48,604 bases of DNA from Solemya velesiana gill symbiont (GCF_002020805.1 NZ_MPRJ01000023.1:1-48604); one strand, 5' to 3'. Positions 8,735 through 17,242 are shown, counted from the first letter of the stretch. A program made the numbers and translations. Notes: a model not told the origin generated them from the letters alone.

Positions 8735-10228
8735 CTAGTGGCTGGGAAAACACTGCCCTGCCAGCCCGCCCAGGCCGACAGAATCGCATAGCCGCCCGGG
8801 ATCGAGGACTTCGATATTACCTCCCCGCACCCTCACCAGCCCCTGATCCAAGAGCTTGTGCAGGATTCGCGAAAAGGTCTCCGGCTTCACCGAGAGACGC
8901 GATGCGAGAACGCCTTTCGGTGCATCCAGCTTGAAATCACTCTCACCCACGGAAAGATACTGGCCGTAGAGGTAACGGGCCACCCGCTCCCTGCCAGACT
9001 GCATGGTGAGCCGGTCGATCTCGTCCACCATGCTGCGCAGGCGCATGCTGATATCCGCCATGATCCTGAAACAGGTATCCACGGACTCCCGCAACAGGTC
9101 AAGGAATGCCTTGTTGTCGAACGCGATGAGCTGTGTCTTCTCTATGGCACTGGCTCTTACCGGGTAGGCAGGCACCTCTAAAAACATCAGTGCTTCTGCG
9201 AAAGTCTGGCCAGCGCGTATCAATTCAATAACTTTCTCATCACCACCGATAGATGTGCGGGTCAGTTTCATCTGCCCGTCCATCACCACAAAAAAGCGGG
9301 TCGCCTCATCTCCCTCCTCAAATACGGCGACTGCAGCGAGCAGGCCAAGTCGCCAGAACATCAGGGTGATATCGGGCACCTTTCTTTTGCGCTGTCGAAT
9401 CAAAAGATAGGTGGTTACTACAAAGAGGATGAAAGCGCTTGCCAGGATCAATAGCATTCCATCACGCCACACTCTGATTTCGGCAGATTCCCAGGCAAGC
9501 ACCTCGAAGGTCGACCAGGCGACAATAGCAAAGAAAAGCAGCGGGACCAGTCCCTTGCGCATCCATAGCGGATATTTCGGCGTGATATGAAACATCGGCA
9601 CGATCTGGTACGAAACACCAATCAGCAACAGGCCAACCCAGCCCAGCAGCCACCATCCCAGATGAACATCCGCCATGTGCATCAGGAAATCCATCTTCCA
9701 CAACCCTGACACCCCGCCGACGAGTGTCACTCCAAGAAAGACAGTAACCACCAGTGCGATGACTGCCAGGCGCATACCTGTCACTGTAAAATTGGGAAAG
9801 CGTACTCGCCACAAGGCAATACCTATACCGAGGATGAACAGGCCGAGACCTCCCCCCAGCGCCCCCATGGCCAGCAACATCCATAGGGTATCAACCCGCA
9901 GAAACCCCACCGCCAGAAAAACCGTTCCCAGGACCAACAGCAGATGAACTGCTGTACCCACCAGAACGACACCGGGTACTGGAGAACCGGCAAGCACCGG
10001 CAGCATCTGCAACATCGCCCCGCACATCACCATGGCCAGCATTCCCAGGGTGATAAGATGGCTCACAGAGAGCGTGACCGAGTTCCAGCGCGACAATAAA
10101 ACATCAGGGCCAAAGACCAGCAGGCACAAGCCTGCACCTATACCGAACAGGGGAGCAGTGAGGAAAAAGCGAAACGGCACCGAAATGGGGGGTGCCTGTT
10201 CAAGGGAAAGATTGGCGGTGTTCAGCAT
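8735..10228 (-). CDS. Chimera: NnrS-like membrane protein fused to Dnr-type regulator
   Basis: Residues 1 to about 298 form eight to nine membrane helices with conserved His/Gln positions (SVSHLITLGMLAMVMCGAMLQMLPVL; VPMFHITPKYPLWMR) like the NnrS/heme-copper-oxidase-like proteins of denitrification clusters. From about residue 302 the protein becomes a Crp/Fnr regulator of Dnr type: VFEEGDEATRFFVVMDG, GQTFAEALMFLE, and a helix-turn-helix LASRLSVKPETFSRILHKL. Dnr proteins normally have 20-40 residues before the VFEEGD-like strand and the membrane family normally continues past this point, so the join (near 9325) looks like an in-frame deletion that merged two tandem genes. The result could be a membrane-anchored regulator or a non-functional remnant. 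Its start overlaps the stop of the DUF2249 gene (ATGCTGA). Confidence 0.75.
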   Translation of the reverse strand: MLNTANLSLEQAPPISVPFRFFLTAPLFGIGAGLCLLVFGPDVLLSRWNSVTLSVSHLITLGMLAMVMCGAMLQMLPVLAGSPVPGVVLVGTAVHLLLVLGTVFLAVGFLRVDTLWMLLAMGALGGGLGLFILGIGIALWRVRFPNFTVTGMRLAVIALVVTVFLGVTLVGGVSGLWKMDFLMHMADVHLGWWLLGWVGLLLIGVSYQIVPMFHITPKYPLWMRKGLVPLLFFAIVAWSTFEVLAWESAEIRVWRDGMLLILASAFILFVVTTYLLIRQRKRKVPDITLMFWRLGLLAAVAVFEEGDEATRFFVVMDGQMKLTRTSIGGDEKVIELIRAGQTFAEALMFLEVPAYPVRASAIEKTQLIAFDNKAFLDLLRESVDTCFRIMADISMRLRSMVDEIDRLTMQSGRERVARYLYGQYLSVGESDFKLDAPKGVLASRLSVKPETFSRILHKLLDQGLVRVRGGNIEVLDPGRLCDSVGLGGLAGQCFPSH

Positions 10229-10485
10229 TTGGCGATTGCCTTCCGGGCAGCCTCTTCAGCAACCGAGTCAGCCTGTCGCCAAATGAAGATTTCGTACCCG
10301 GCGGGACCACCTGCCTGGCATGACCAGGCGCAGTCCGCTTCCTCAAGCAGGGGGTAGAGCAAATGCGGCTACCGGCGGTGGATTACCCGGAGGTACTCCC
10401 CCTGCTCAAGGGTATCGACAGCCTGCAGCGTCTGCTCCATGGGCTCACAGGGTTCGAGTTCGCTGACATCGAGTAAACGTTCCAT
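10222..10485 (-). pseudogene. DUF2249 domain protein, interrupted by TAG
   Basis: Reading from ATG at 10485 gives MERLLDVSELEPCEPMEQ..., the start of a DUF2249 protein, a small TusA-like domain often found with hemerythrin and NnrS genes. TAG at 10369-10371 (codon 39) interrupts the conserved HRR-x-PHLLYPLLEE segment, where family members have glutamate (HRREPHPLYPLLEE). Reading through continues in frame to EIFIWRQ and ends at 10222 inside the start of the next gene. A single GAG-to-TAG change explains the break. The overlap with the downstream ATG indicates an operon: hemerythrin, DUF2249, membrane protein/Dnr. Confidence 0.8.
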
Positions 10486-10522
10486 CACACCACGGGCTCA
10501 TACACCCTTATACCACCTGGGC

Positions 10523-10858
10523 TCATACCTCGTTCATTTGCTGAATGACGGCTTCAGCATCAGCCGCCAGTACCTGGTCTGCCATGCGGTAAAGCATCTG
10601 CTCCTCTTTCATGTTGTGCTGCTGCATGATCATCATCAGGGTTTCTGACAGCCCCATGGCCTGCCCGGTTCGGGCCTCGAATGCGGGAAACAGCACACCC
10701 TCTTCCATTGCAAAATGGTGCTCCATCGCCTCGTGAAATTCGGCGAAACCGGGCTCACCCCTGGTCCAGTCATCTTTCGATATCCACTCTTCCACCTGGG
10801 CGAAGATTTCATCGCATCGACGGTGATCGCCTGAGAGTGTCTCTGTAATAGCTGTCAT
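10523..10858 (-). CDS. Hemerythrin HHE domain protein
   Basis: A 111-residue cytosolic hemerythrin-like protein with the di-iron ligands expected for the fold: GDHRRCDEIF near the N-terminus, FHEAMEHHFAMEEGVLFP in the middle and QQHNMKEEQML near the C-terminus. Such proteins bind O2 or NO and are frequent in nitrosative-stress clusters. The start MTAITETL was chosen over an upstream in-frame start because the family begins there and AGG lies upstream. It is the first gene of the minus-strand operon leading to DUF2249 and the Dnr chimera. A TTGAC-N4-GTCAA palindrome lies 66 bases upstream. Confidence 0.85.
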   Translation of the reverse strand: MTAITETLSGDHRRCDEIFAQVEEWISKDDWTRGEPGFAEFHEAMEHHFAMEEGVLFPAFEARTGQAMGLSETLMMIMQQHNMKEEQMLYRMADQVLAADAEAVIQQMNEV

Positions 10859-10923
10859 TTCGGACCTGAATGTATGAATAGAAATGGTGCAGTGCAGTGT
10901 GCATAGCCTGCCTAGCAAACGCC

Positions 10924-10937
10924 TTGACCAACGTCAA
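10924..10937. promoter_or_regulatory. FNR/DNR-type operator TTGAC-N4-GTCAA
   Basis: A perfect palindrome with the TTG-N8-CAA skeleton of the FNR/DNR/NnrR superfamily, 66 bases upstream of the hemerythrin start. The GAC/GTC inner arms rather than GAT/ATC fit DNR/NNR-type sites. The same operon encodes the Dnr-like chimera, so autoregulation is plausible. It could also serve the divergent cytochrome operon. Confidence 0.55.
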
Positions 10938-10960
10938 AGTGGCGTATTCTACAGGGTTTC

Positions 10961-11029
10961 ATGACTTCTATAAGAAAAATTGCGGTCCTGGCAACGCTTG
11001 TGGCAATCAGCGGAATCACAGTGAATTAG
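10961..11029 (+). other. Short reading frame with secretory-like N-terminus
   Basis: ATG at 10961 opens a 22-residue frame (MTSIRKIAVLATLVAISG...) that looks like the first part of a signal peptide before a TAG. It may be the remnant of an exported protein gene or chance. No ribosome-binding site of note lies upstream. Listed because remnants are frequent in this window. Confidence 0.25.
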
Positions 11030-11294
11030 TATTTAAGAATCCGATTAAACTCTGTTAAAAATCTCTTTTTAATCACTTTACATAAATGGACAGTTTGCCT
11101 TAACATTCGCCACATAAAAGTAATAAGCACCTCCCCATGCTTCGCTTGTGAGCCGAAAAGAAGTAAGCAGTATTAAAATTGCCCTCCTTTACGGACCTTG
11201 TCGCTTCGTTACAACAATAAATACATGTCCGATTTCACAGGGCAAACGAAATGACATGAAGCAGCGTGGACAAAAATAAAATGAGGGTGGATGT

Positions 11295-11864
11295 ATGGCT
11301 AGTAGTCCCTTGGGCAATGGTGGTTCCCGCAAGAAAACCTATCTTATCCTTATTCTTGTATTCGTAGCAGGCATCATTTTTACAGGCCTTTTCAACGTTG
11401 GTCTGTCCATGACCAATGAAATGGATTACTGTACATCCTGTCACTCCATGAAGATCAATCTCAAGGAGTACAAAGAGACGCCCCACTATAAGAGTGCTTC
11501 TGGCGTCAGAGCGACCTGTGCTGACTGCCATGTACCCAAAGAGTTCGTACCCAAGATGATCGCCAAGGTGGTGGCCGCAAAAGATGTCTATCACGAGATC
11601 ATGGGTACCATCGACACCCCGGAGAAATATGAAGCGCATCGCTGGGACATGGCCAGTCGCGTCTGGGACAAGATGAGGGCCAACGACTCCCGCGAATGCC
11701 GCACCTGCCACGACTACGAGCAGATGGATCTCAGCGAACAGGACCGCAGTGCCCGCAAGCGCCACGGCCGGGCAATGGATGAAGGCAAAACCTGCATCGA
11801 CTGCCACAAGGGCATCGCTCACGAAGAACCGGACGAGCCTGAAGAAGAAGAGGGCGAAGCCTGA
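11295..11864 (+). CDS. Tetraheme c-type cytochrome, NapC/NirT family
   Basis: Membrane-anchored quinol-oxidising cytochrome. An N-terminal transmembrane helix (TYLILILVFVAGIIFTGLF) is followed by a periplasmic part with four CXXCH sites: CTSCH, CADCH, CRTCH and CIDCH. The first heme-site region MDYCTSCHSMK is typical of the NapC/NirT/NrfH group. The protein is 189 residues and ends in an acidic tail (EEPDEPEEEEGEA). Start at the second of two overlapping ATGs, which is in frame and follows GAGGGTGG. It heads a cluster with the ankyrin gene, fccA and fccB, suggesting exchange of electrons between the quinone pool and flavocytochrome c (inference). Confidence 0.88.
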   Translation: MASSPLGNGGSRKKTYLILILVFVAGIIFTGLFNVGLSMTNEMDYCTSCHSMKINLKEYKETPHYKSASGVRATCADCHVPKEFVPKMIAKVVAAKDVYHEIMGTIDTPEKYEAHRWDMASRVWDKMRANDSRECRTCHDYEQMDLSEQDRSARKRHGRAMDEGKTCIDCHKGIAHEEPDEPEEEEGEA

Positions 11865-11907
11865 TCCAGGGCTTCTTATCAAGAACCGCAGCAAGGTTTA
11901 GATATTC

Positions 11908-12855
11908 ATGAAGCAGAAAAAGATCTTCGCCCTGATCCTCGGCGCCGCACTTAGCATCAACGCCTACGCCGGGGATACAGCTCAGGAGAAAGAATTCCGA
12001 CTGGCCGCCAGCATCGGAGACGTAGAGGTCATTATTCAACTGCTGGGCAAGGGCGTCGACGTCAACAGTGCCAACAAACTGGGCAAGACCGCCCTCATGA
12101 TGGCCATTGAAAGCGACAGCATGGAAGCCACAGCAATGCTCCTTTCCAGGGGAGCTAACGTCAATGCTGTAACCGTTGCCGGCTGTACCGCCCTCACCTT
12201 CGCAGCAGAGAATGGCCACGACGCCTTGACCGCCCTCCTGCTCGAGCGCGGGGCTGACCTGAGCGCCAGAACACGGGCTGGCTGGGATGCATTGACCATC
12301 GCAGCACGTTACGGCCTGATCGACATGGTTGACCAGTTGCTCTTCAAGGGCGCCAATCCCAATGAAGGCGACAAGCATGGTCGCACTGCCCTGATGCACG
12401 CCGCTGAAAAAGGGCATGCCGAAACTGTTGTAATGCTGATCAAGGGAAAGGCTAACCACAGCCTCCGAGATGAGCACGGATCAACTGCCCTGATCATTGC
12501 TGCCGACAAGGGGCACGATGCAGTCATTGATGTGCTGATGGACAGCGGCGCCGACATAGAGGCAACTGACACGGATGGTGCAACCGCCCTGATCTGGTCA
12601 GTTGGCCAGGATCACATCGAAGCGGCCGAGCGTCTGATACGCCACGGCGCGGATGTCAACAAACAGGACGCCGACGGCGTCACCACCCTGATGGAAGCCG
12701 CTTCCGTGCGTTCAGAGGACCTGGTCAAACTGCTACTGGAAAACGGCGCAGACCCAACCATCAAGAGCAAGCGCGGACGCTCGGCGATGGATATCGCCGC
12801 CAAGAAAAGAAACAAGAAGGTCATTTCGCTGTTGGAAAACGCGCTGGCCAAATAA
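11908..12855 (+). CDS. Periplasmic ankyrin-repeat protein
   Basis: A 315-residue protein with a signal peptide (MKQKKIFALILGAALSINAYAG) and about eight to nine ankyrin repeats of ~33 residues filling the rest (repeated GxTALMxAxxxGH and LLxxGADxxxxxxxG patterns). Ankyrin arrays mediate protein-protein contacts; export to the periplasm places it with the neighbouring cytochromes. It lies 43 bases after the tetraheme cytochrome and about 190 before fccA. Bacterial AnkB-like periplasmic ankyrin proteins are known to support periplasmic heme enzymes, so a scaffold or maturation role for the Fcc/NapC proteins is possible but unproven. Confidence 0.85.
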   Translation: MKQKKIFALILGAALSINAYAGDTAQEKEFRLAASIGDVEVIIQLLGKGVDVNSANKLGKTALMMAIESDSMEATAMLLSRGANVNAVTVAGCTALTFAAENGHDALTALLLERGADLSARTRAGWDALTIAARYGLIDMVDQLLFKGANPNEGDKHGRTALMHAAEKGHAETVVMLIKGKANHSLRDEHGSTALIIAADKGHDAVIDVLMDSGADIEATDTDGATALIWSVGQDHIEAAERLIRHGADVNKQDADGVTTLMEAASVRSEDLVKLLLENGADPTIKSKRGRSAMDIAAKKRNKKVISLLENALAK

Positions 12856-12861
12856 AAATCG

Positions 12862-12887
12862 GCAGACCGTACCTTAAGCTGGTCTGC
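12862..12887. terminator. Weak hairpin between ankyrin gene and fccA
   Basis: Inverted repeat GCAGACC / GGTCTGC with a 12-base loop just after the ankyrin stop. No T-run follows on the plus strand, so it may attenuate or stabilise transcripts rather than terminate. The remaining leader to fccA (to 13045) holds no further supported feature. Confidence 0.3.
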
Positions 12888-13045
12888 AAAAGAATTACAG
12901 GGATTTTCACCGATGCGCAGTGACGCGCGTATGGAGAGAAGATGCAGCCTGCTCCAATCAATGCACAGGAGTACGGTGCATTGTGAAGAAGAAGAAGGTT
13001 TATCCTCTTCATGATCGCAAAAGCCTGAAAACCAAAGGAGGTATC

Positions 13046-13660
13046 ATGGCGTATAAAACGTTTACCACGGCCGTTCTGGCCGCCGGTCTGGCCCTTGCTG
13101 GCTCGACTGCGTTTGCTGCTGACGCGCCCAAACTGAAGATGGGTGCAAGCGACAGCATGCTGTCCAACACCTGCGCAGGCTGCCACGGCACCAACGGCGC
13201 AAGCCAGGGTCCCGCAGCTCCCACCATTTCCGGTCTTTCAAAAGACTACTTCGTTGAAACCATGCAGGGTTTTGCCAGTGGCGAGATCCCGTCCACCATC
13301 ATGGGCCGCATCGCAAAGGGTTACACCGATGATGAAATCGGCCAGATGGCTGACTTCTACGGTGGCAAGCCATTTGTAAAGGCTAAGCAGAACTTTGACG
13401 CCAAAATGGCCAAGAAGGGTGCCAAGCTGCACGACAAGTACTGCGAGAAGTGCCACGGCGATGGCGGCCAGTCCGCTGAAGACGATGCTGGCGTAATGGC
13501 TGGCCAGTGGGTCCCCTATACCAACTGGCAGCTGGCCAACTTCCAGGCCGGCACCCGTGACGCACCCAAGAAGATGAAGAAGCAGATGAAGAAAATGCTT
13601 AACAAGGATGGCAGCAAGGGTATTGAAGCCCTGCTGAACTTCTACGCAAGCCAGCAATAA
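13046..13660 (+). CDS. fccA: FccA: diheme cytochrome subunit of flavocytochrome c sulfide dehydrogenase
   Basis: Periplasmic diheme c cytochrome (204 aa) that accepts electrons from the FccB flavoprotein during sulfide oxidation. It has a signal peptide (AVLAAGLALAGSTAFAAD), a first heme site NTCAGCHGTNG and a second YCEKCHGDGG, each in a class I cytochrome c domain, and a lysine-rich C-terminal helix. The start MAYKTF is preceded by AAAGGAGG at ideal spacing, so the longer upstream open frame is rejected. fccB follows after 18 bases. The pairing with fccB makes the assignment firm. Confidence 0.9.
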   Translation: MAYKTFTTAVLAAGLALAGSTAFAADAPKLKMGASDSMLSNTCAGCHGTNGASQGPAAPTISGLSKDYFVETMQGFASGEIPSTIMGRIAKGYTDDEIGQMADFYGGKPFVKAKQNFDAKMAKKGAKLHDKYCEKCHGDGGQSAEDDAGVMAGQWVPYTNWQLANFQAGTRDAPKKMKKQMKKMLNKDGSKGIEALLNFYASQQ

Positions 13661-13678
13661 GGCAGGAGGCAAGTCAAC

Positions 13679-14968
13679 ATGAAAATTACTCGTCGTGGAT
13701 TTATCCAGACCGCTGGAGCAGCTACCGCTGCCGGCATGGTTGGCGTCCCCTACATTGCTCTGGGCGCAAGCAAGAAAGTTGTTGTTGTCGGTGGTGGTAC
13801 CGCCGGTGCGACTGCAGCCAAGTACATCCGCATGGCTGATCCCACCGTCGATGTGACCCTCATCGAAGCCAACAAGCACTACTACACCTGTTACATGAGT
13901 AACGAGGTACTGGGTGGTTGCCGCTCTATCGATTCCATCAAGTTCGGTTACACCGGCCTTGGCAAGCACGGCGTAAAAGTCGTCAATGACAAGGTCACCG
14001 GCATCGACGCCAAGGCTCGCATGGTCAAGACCGCCGGCGGCAAGAGCTTCAGCTACGACCGCTGCGTGGTTGCTCCCGGTATCGACCTCAAGTACGAGAC
14101 CATCGAGGGTTACGACATGAAGGTTGCCGAGAGCATCCCTCATGCCTGGAAGGCCGGCCCCCAGACTACCACCCTGCGCAAGCAGCTCGAGGCGATGAAG
14201 GACGGTGGCACCGTGGTTATCGCACCGCCGCCAAACCCCTTCCGCTGCCCTCCTGGCCCCTACGAGCGTGCCAGCCAGATCGCCATGTACCTGAAGCAGC
14301 ACAAGCCCAAGTCCAAGATCATCATGCTGGATCCCAAGTCCAAGTTCTCCAAGATGGGCCTGTTCACCGGCGCTTGGAAGAAGTTCTATGGCTATGAGAC
14401 CGACAATGCCATGATCGAGTGGCACGGTGCCCAGGAAGAGGCTGGCGTGGTCAAGGTCAACGCGGGTGCGAACTCCGCGACCACCGCTTTCGGTGACGAG
14501 GTCAAGGGTGACGTTGTCAACGTGATCCCGGCTCAGAAGGCAGGTGGCATTGCATCCGCTGCGGGCCTGACCAACGACAAGGGCTGGTGTCCTGTGGATC
14601 TGGGTACTTTCGAGTCCACCATTCACGCAGGCATCCATGTCATCGGTGACGCCTCTGTTGCCACCGGCATGCCCAAGTCCGGCTATGCTGGCAACTCCCA
14701 GGCCAAGGTATGTGCGACGGCTATCGTTGCCATGCTCAACGGTCAGGAGCCCGGTACGCCTTCTTACGTCAACACCTGCTACTCCATCGCAGCCAAGGAA
14801 CACGGCTTCTCCGTTGCCGCGGTCTATCGCCTGGCTGAGGACGGCTCCAAGATCACCAAGGTATCCGGTGGTCTGACCCCCGGCGATGCAGATCCCGAGG
14901 TGTTCAAGCGTGAAGTGGCTTACGCCCACAGCTGGTTCCAGAACATCACCCACGATATCTTTGGTTGA
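13679..14968 (+). CDS. fccB: FccB: FAD subunit of flavocytochrome c sulfide dehydrogenase
   Basis: Oxidises sulfide to sulfur/polysulfide in the periplasm and passes electrons to FccA. It has a Tat-type signal ([16 protein letters not shown]), an FAD-binding Rossmann motif [31 protein letters not shown] typical of FccB, and [20 protein letters not shown] near the second FAD contact. Cysteines in [11 protein letters not shown] and AKVCATA correspond to the redox-active disulfide. Length (429 aa) is normal. It is the last gene of the cluster and is followed by a strong terminator. Confidence 0.95.
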   Translation: MKITRRGFIQTAGAATAAGMVGVPYIALGASKKVVVVGGGTAGATAAKYIRMADPTVDVTLIEANKHYYTCYMSNEVLGGCRSIDSIKFGYTGLGKHGVKVVNDKVTGIDAKARMVKTAGGKSFSYDRCVVAPGIDLKYETIEGYDMKVAESIPHAWKAGPQTTTLRKQLEAMKDGGTVVIAPPPNPFRCPPGPYERASQIAMYLKQHKPKSKIIMLDPKSKFSKMGLFTGAWKKFYGYETDNAMIEWHGAQEEAGVVKVNAGANSATTAFGDEVKGDVVNVIPAQKAGGIASAAGLTNDKGWCPVDLGTFESTIHAGIHVIGDASVATGMPKSGYAGNSQAKVCATAIVAMLNGQEPGTPSYVNTCYSIAAKEHGFSVAAVYRLAEDGSKITKVSGGLTPGDADPEVFKREVAYAHSWFQNITHDIFG

Positions 14969-14993
14969 TCGTTCTCGTAACGCCAGAACAGAA

Positions 14994-15018
14994 CGGGGCC
15001 TTCGGGCCCCGTTTTTTT
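14994..15018 (+). terminator. Rho-independent terminator of the fcc cluster
   Basis: CGGGGCC-TTCG-GGCCCCG stem with a tetraloop followed by seven T residues, 26 bases after the fccB stop. Confidence 0.95.
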
Positions 15019-15036
15019 ATACCTGGATGTATTTAT

Positions 15037-15159
15037 TGTGGGAGGGGCGCCCCCGCCCCGATAGCGGCCTTGATCGAAGCAACAGCCGTACAACGGCCCT
15101 TTCGCCGCGAGCACCCTCGGGGCACTTGGCCTGGAAGGTATAAAGGCGCGGCTCCCACA
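15037..15159. repeat. REP-like intergenic repeat, copy 1
   Basis: Terminal inverted repeat TGTGGGAG / CTCCCACA bounds 123 bases; the left end continues into a hairpin GGGGCG-CCCC-CGCCCC followed by GAT. The arrangement TGTrGGAG, small hairpin, CGAT, and a right end GGCTCCyACAG is shared with the element at 41581-41653, so both belong to one dispersed family. The middle part differs and is longer here. Confidence 0.6.
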
Positions 15160-15199
15160 GGGATAGAGGCAAAGCAAAATGCACCAATCACATAAAAAA

Positions 15200-15234
15200 C
15201 ACCCCGCATCTATGCAGAAACGGGGTGCTTTTTT
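15200..15234. terminator. Bidirectional terminator
   Basis: CACCCCG / CGGGGTG stem with a 14-base loop containing its own GCAT..ATGC pairing, flanked by A6 on the left and T6 on the right. It serves the minus-strand cytochrome gene ending at 15251 and also anything coming from fccB. Confidence 0.8.
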
Positions 15235-15250
15235 CGAACCATAGAAACAA

Positions 15251-16048
15251 TCAGCGCTGAGGCCTTGGAGGCTGCGGCCTGCCATAGATGGGCGTGTGCG
15301 GCATGGGCTTGCGCGAGTACTTCGGAAAATCGGGATTCTGCCAGCCCGGTTCAGCCAACTTGTCTGCCGGCGGCTTCAGGCGTGAGACATAATCCATTAC
15401 CGCAGCCACATCCCTGGGGCTGAAACGGCGAATCTGCTTGGCCATCTTCGGGTCGGCATTGCGACGCTGGCCACTGCGGATCATGTCGAACTGGCGTACC
15501 AGGTAGCGATAGTGCTGACCCTGGATCAGCGGGATATGATCCTTCTCATCACCCTGCCCCCTGTCACCATGACAGTCAACACAATTATCCTTGTAGAGCT
15601 GCTCACCATGAGCAAGGTCATTGCCAGCACCCACACCGTTACTCGGATTCATGGGCAGCGCAGCAATATAGGCTGCCACATCGGCAATCTCCTGTACGCC
15701 ACCCAACTGTTGGGGCGAGGTGAAGGGCCGCATGGTGGGGTTATCGCGATTTCTCGCACGAATATCCGCCAGCTGCTTGACGGTCACGCTGGCAAGCTGC
15801 CCGGCAATTTGCGGATACATGCCCGATTCGTTACCCCAGCCTTCAGGCGTATGGCAGACGTTGCAAAGCTGAAACACCTTGCGGCCATTATCGAGATTCG
15901 GCGTCAGATGAAGTGCAGCATCCAATTCCCCTGCCGCATCCTCATGACCAGAGGCCAAAAGTGTACCGCCCGTCAGGGCCAAGGCGCATGCCAGTGCGCC
16001 GGTGAGAAGACGTTTTGGTGACAAAACCCACCTCCAGTTGCTACCCAT
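15251..16048 (-). CDS. Diheme cytochrome c4-like protein
   Basis: Exported diheme class I cytochrome (about 265 aa). A signal region (LLTGALACALALTGGTLLASG) follows a basic N-terminus. Heme sites are LCNVCHTPEGWG and NCVDCHGDRGQG, with methionine-containing segments after each (NPTMRPF; DPKMAKQ). The C-terminus carries a proline-rich tail (PHTPIYGRPQPPRPQR), an addition to the c4 core. ATG at 16048 was preferred; a GTG one codon upstream is also possible. It converges on the fcc cluster and is separated by terminators. It may carry electrons from FccAB or quinol oxidation to terminal oxidases (inference). Confidence 0.85.
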   Translation of the reverse strand: MGSNWRWVLSPKRLLTGALACALALTGGTLLASGHEDAAGELDAALHLTPNLDNGRKVFQLCNVCHTPEGWGNESGMYPQIAGQLASVTVKQLADIRARNRDNPTMRPFTSPQQLGGVQEIADVAAYIAALPMNPSNGVGAGNDLAHGEQLYKDNCVDCHGDRGQGDEKDHIPLIQGQHYRYLVRQFDMIRSGQRRNADPKMAKQIRRFSPRDVAAVMDYVSRLKPPADKLAEPGWQNPDFPKYSRKPMPHTPIYGRPQPPRPQR

Positions 16049-16219
16049 CACTCCAATGAACCGGGAATATGATCATCCGGGAAGCATATTGTAAACAAAT
16101 TATGAGCATGAAAAGACAGACATTTATCAAATATACAAATAATTTGGCTAATTATTGGTTATTCCATACTTCTGCAGCGGTTAATGCGGCGGATGTGAGG
16201 TAGCGCTAAAATTCACGGC

Positions 16220-17169
16220 ATGAGCAACTCTGAAGAAGTGGTGAGAAATTACTCGGTGAGACGCCTCAACCCGTTTCAGGGTGTCATCCAGATGCTCCAC
16301 ACCCCCAGTGGTCGTGCAATCAGCCTCGATGGCTTTCACTGGGAGTTACAGATCCAGTCCAAGCGCCCTGATGACCTGTGGGGAGCAGACAGTCCCGGCG
16401 AGCCTGTCCTCGCGTATCTTCGCTTCGGTACCTAGTCGAAAACCTCCGGCCTGCGCAAGGTCCCTGCCCACCCGTTTCTGGATCTCACCAGCATGCTCCG
16501 GGAGGCGGAAAAGCTCATCGAGCTGTTGACGGCTGACGCATACCCGATTCCCTACCCGCTGGCAGATCGCTATGAACTGTGGCTGCTCGACAAGAAGCAA
16601 CAGTTGCCCCTGGCACTGCTGGCCAGCGCCACCAACCCTCCGGAGACGAACCGCAGCATCTCGCACATCTGGGAGTGTGCAGACAAGTTGCGTGGCGATT
16701 TCCCATCCCCGGATATTGATGAGGCGCGGCCGGCCCAGCCAAAGGACACCAATCCCCACCCCCATGCCAGCTCACTTGAACACTTGGCCAGAACCGAAGC
16801 CGGTCATGGATTGAGCCAATGGTTTGAACGCCTGACCAGCGGTGACGGCAAAGGCCTTACCCACACCCACCACAAGGAGCATGAGGGACGGATTCTGTCC
16901 AATGAGCAGTTCCCTGAACTACTGTTGCGTGAGCAGCGGAGCGATTGTCACGACCAATTACTGGTAGCCGGCTATCTTGATTGGATCCCCCCCCCCTGCT
17001 GCTTGAACTCCAACAGCTCTCCAGGGACACCCGGCACCGCCTGGAGCGGTCAGCTTTGAAATATACCCTGGAGGTGGACGCCAACTGGCAGCTCTATCCA
17101 GAGATCATTGACCCGGCATTTCTTGATACCGCACGTGTGGAAGCCCGGCTACGCAACGCCAATTCCTGA
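16220..17169 (+). pseudogene. Unrecognised conserved-looking gene with two lesions
   Basis: I do not recognise the family. Starting MSNSEEVVRNYSVRRLNPF, the frame is stopped by TAG at 16433-16435 after RFGT, then continues in the same frame (SKTSGLRKVPAHPFLDLTSML...) for 180 codons; TGG-to-TAG would explain the stop. At 16987-16996 a run of ten C residues breaks the frame: eight or eleven C would give LDWIPPLLLELQQLSRDTRHRLER and reach a natural end at 17169. The combined product would be about 316 residues, soluble, with several W/H-rich segments (TRSISHIWECADKLRG-like; HTHHKEHEGR). The coherent coding signal across all three pieces is the evidence for a single broken gene. Confidence 0.7.
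16987..16996. repeat. C10 homopolymer causing a frameshift
   Basis: Ten consecutive C residues inside the broken gene. Frame continuity needs eight or eleven. Such a tract is a hot spot both for replication slippage and for sequencing error. Confidence 0.9.
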
Positions 17170-17242
17170 GCTGCCAGTATTCATAGTCAAGCTGTTACCT
17201 TATCATTGACCCGATACTGGCAAAGGCATTTCTGTCCCCTTC

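Larger units (their letters stand above)
10859..11294. other. Divergent intergenic region, hemerythrin / NapC-like cytochrome
   Basis: A 436-base A+T-rich stretch between divergent redox genes. It contains the FNR/DNR-type palindrome at 10924-10937 and a short secretory-like reading frame at 10961-11029. The section 11030-11290 has A/T-rich runs that could hold the promoter of the cytochrome operon, but no site with good symmetry was found there. No RNA gene recognised. Confidence 0.4.

Noticed and set aside
13238-14953. Long open frame antisense to fccA/fccB
   Set aside because: It mirrors the strongly biased codon use of fccA and fccB, has no recognisable domain or ribosome-binding site, and both sense genes are clear.
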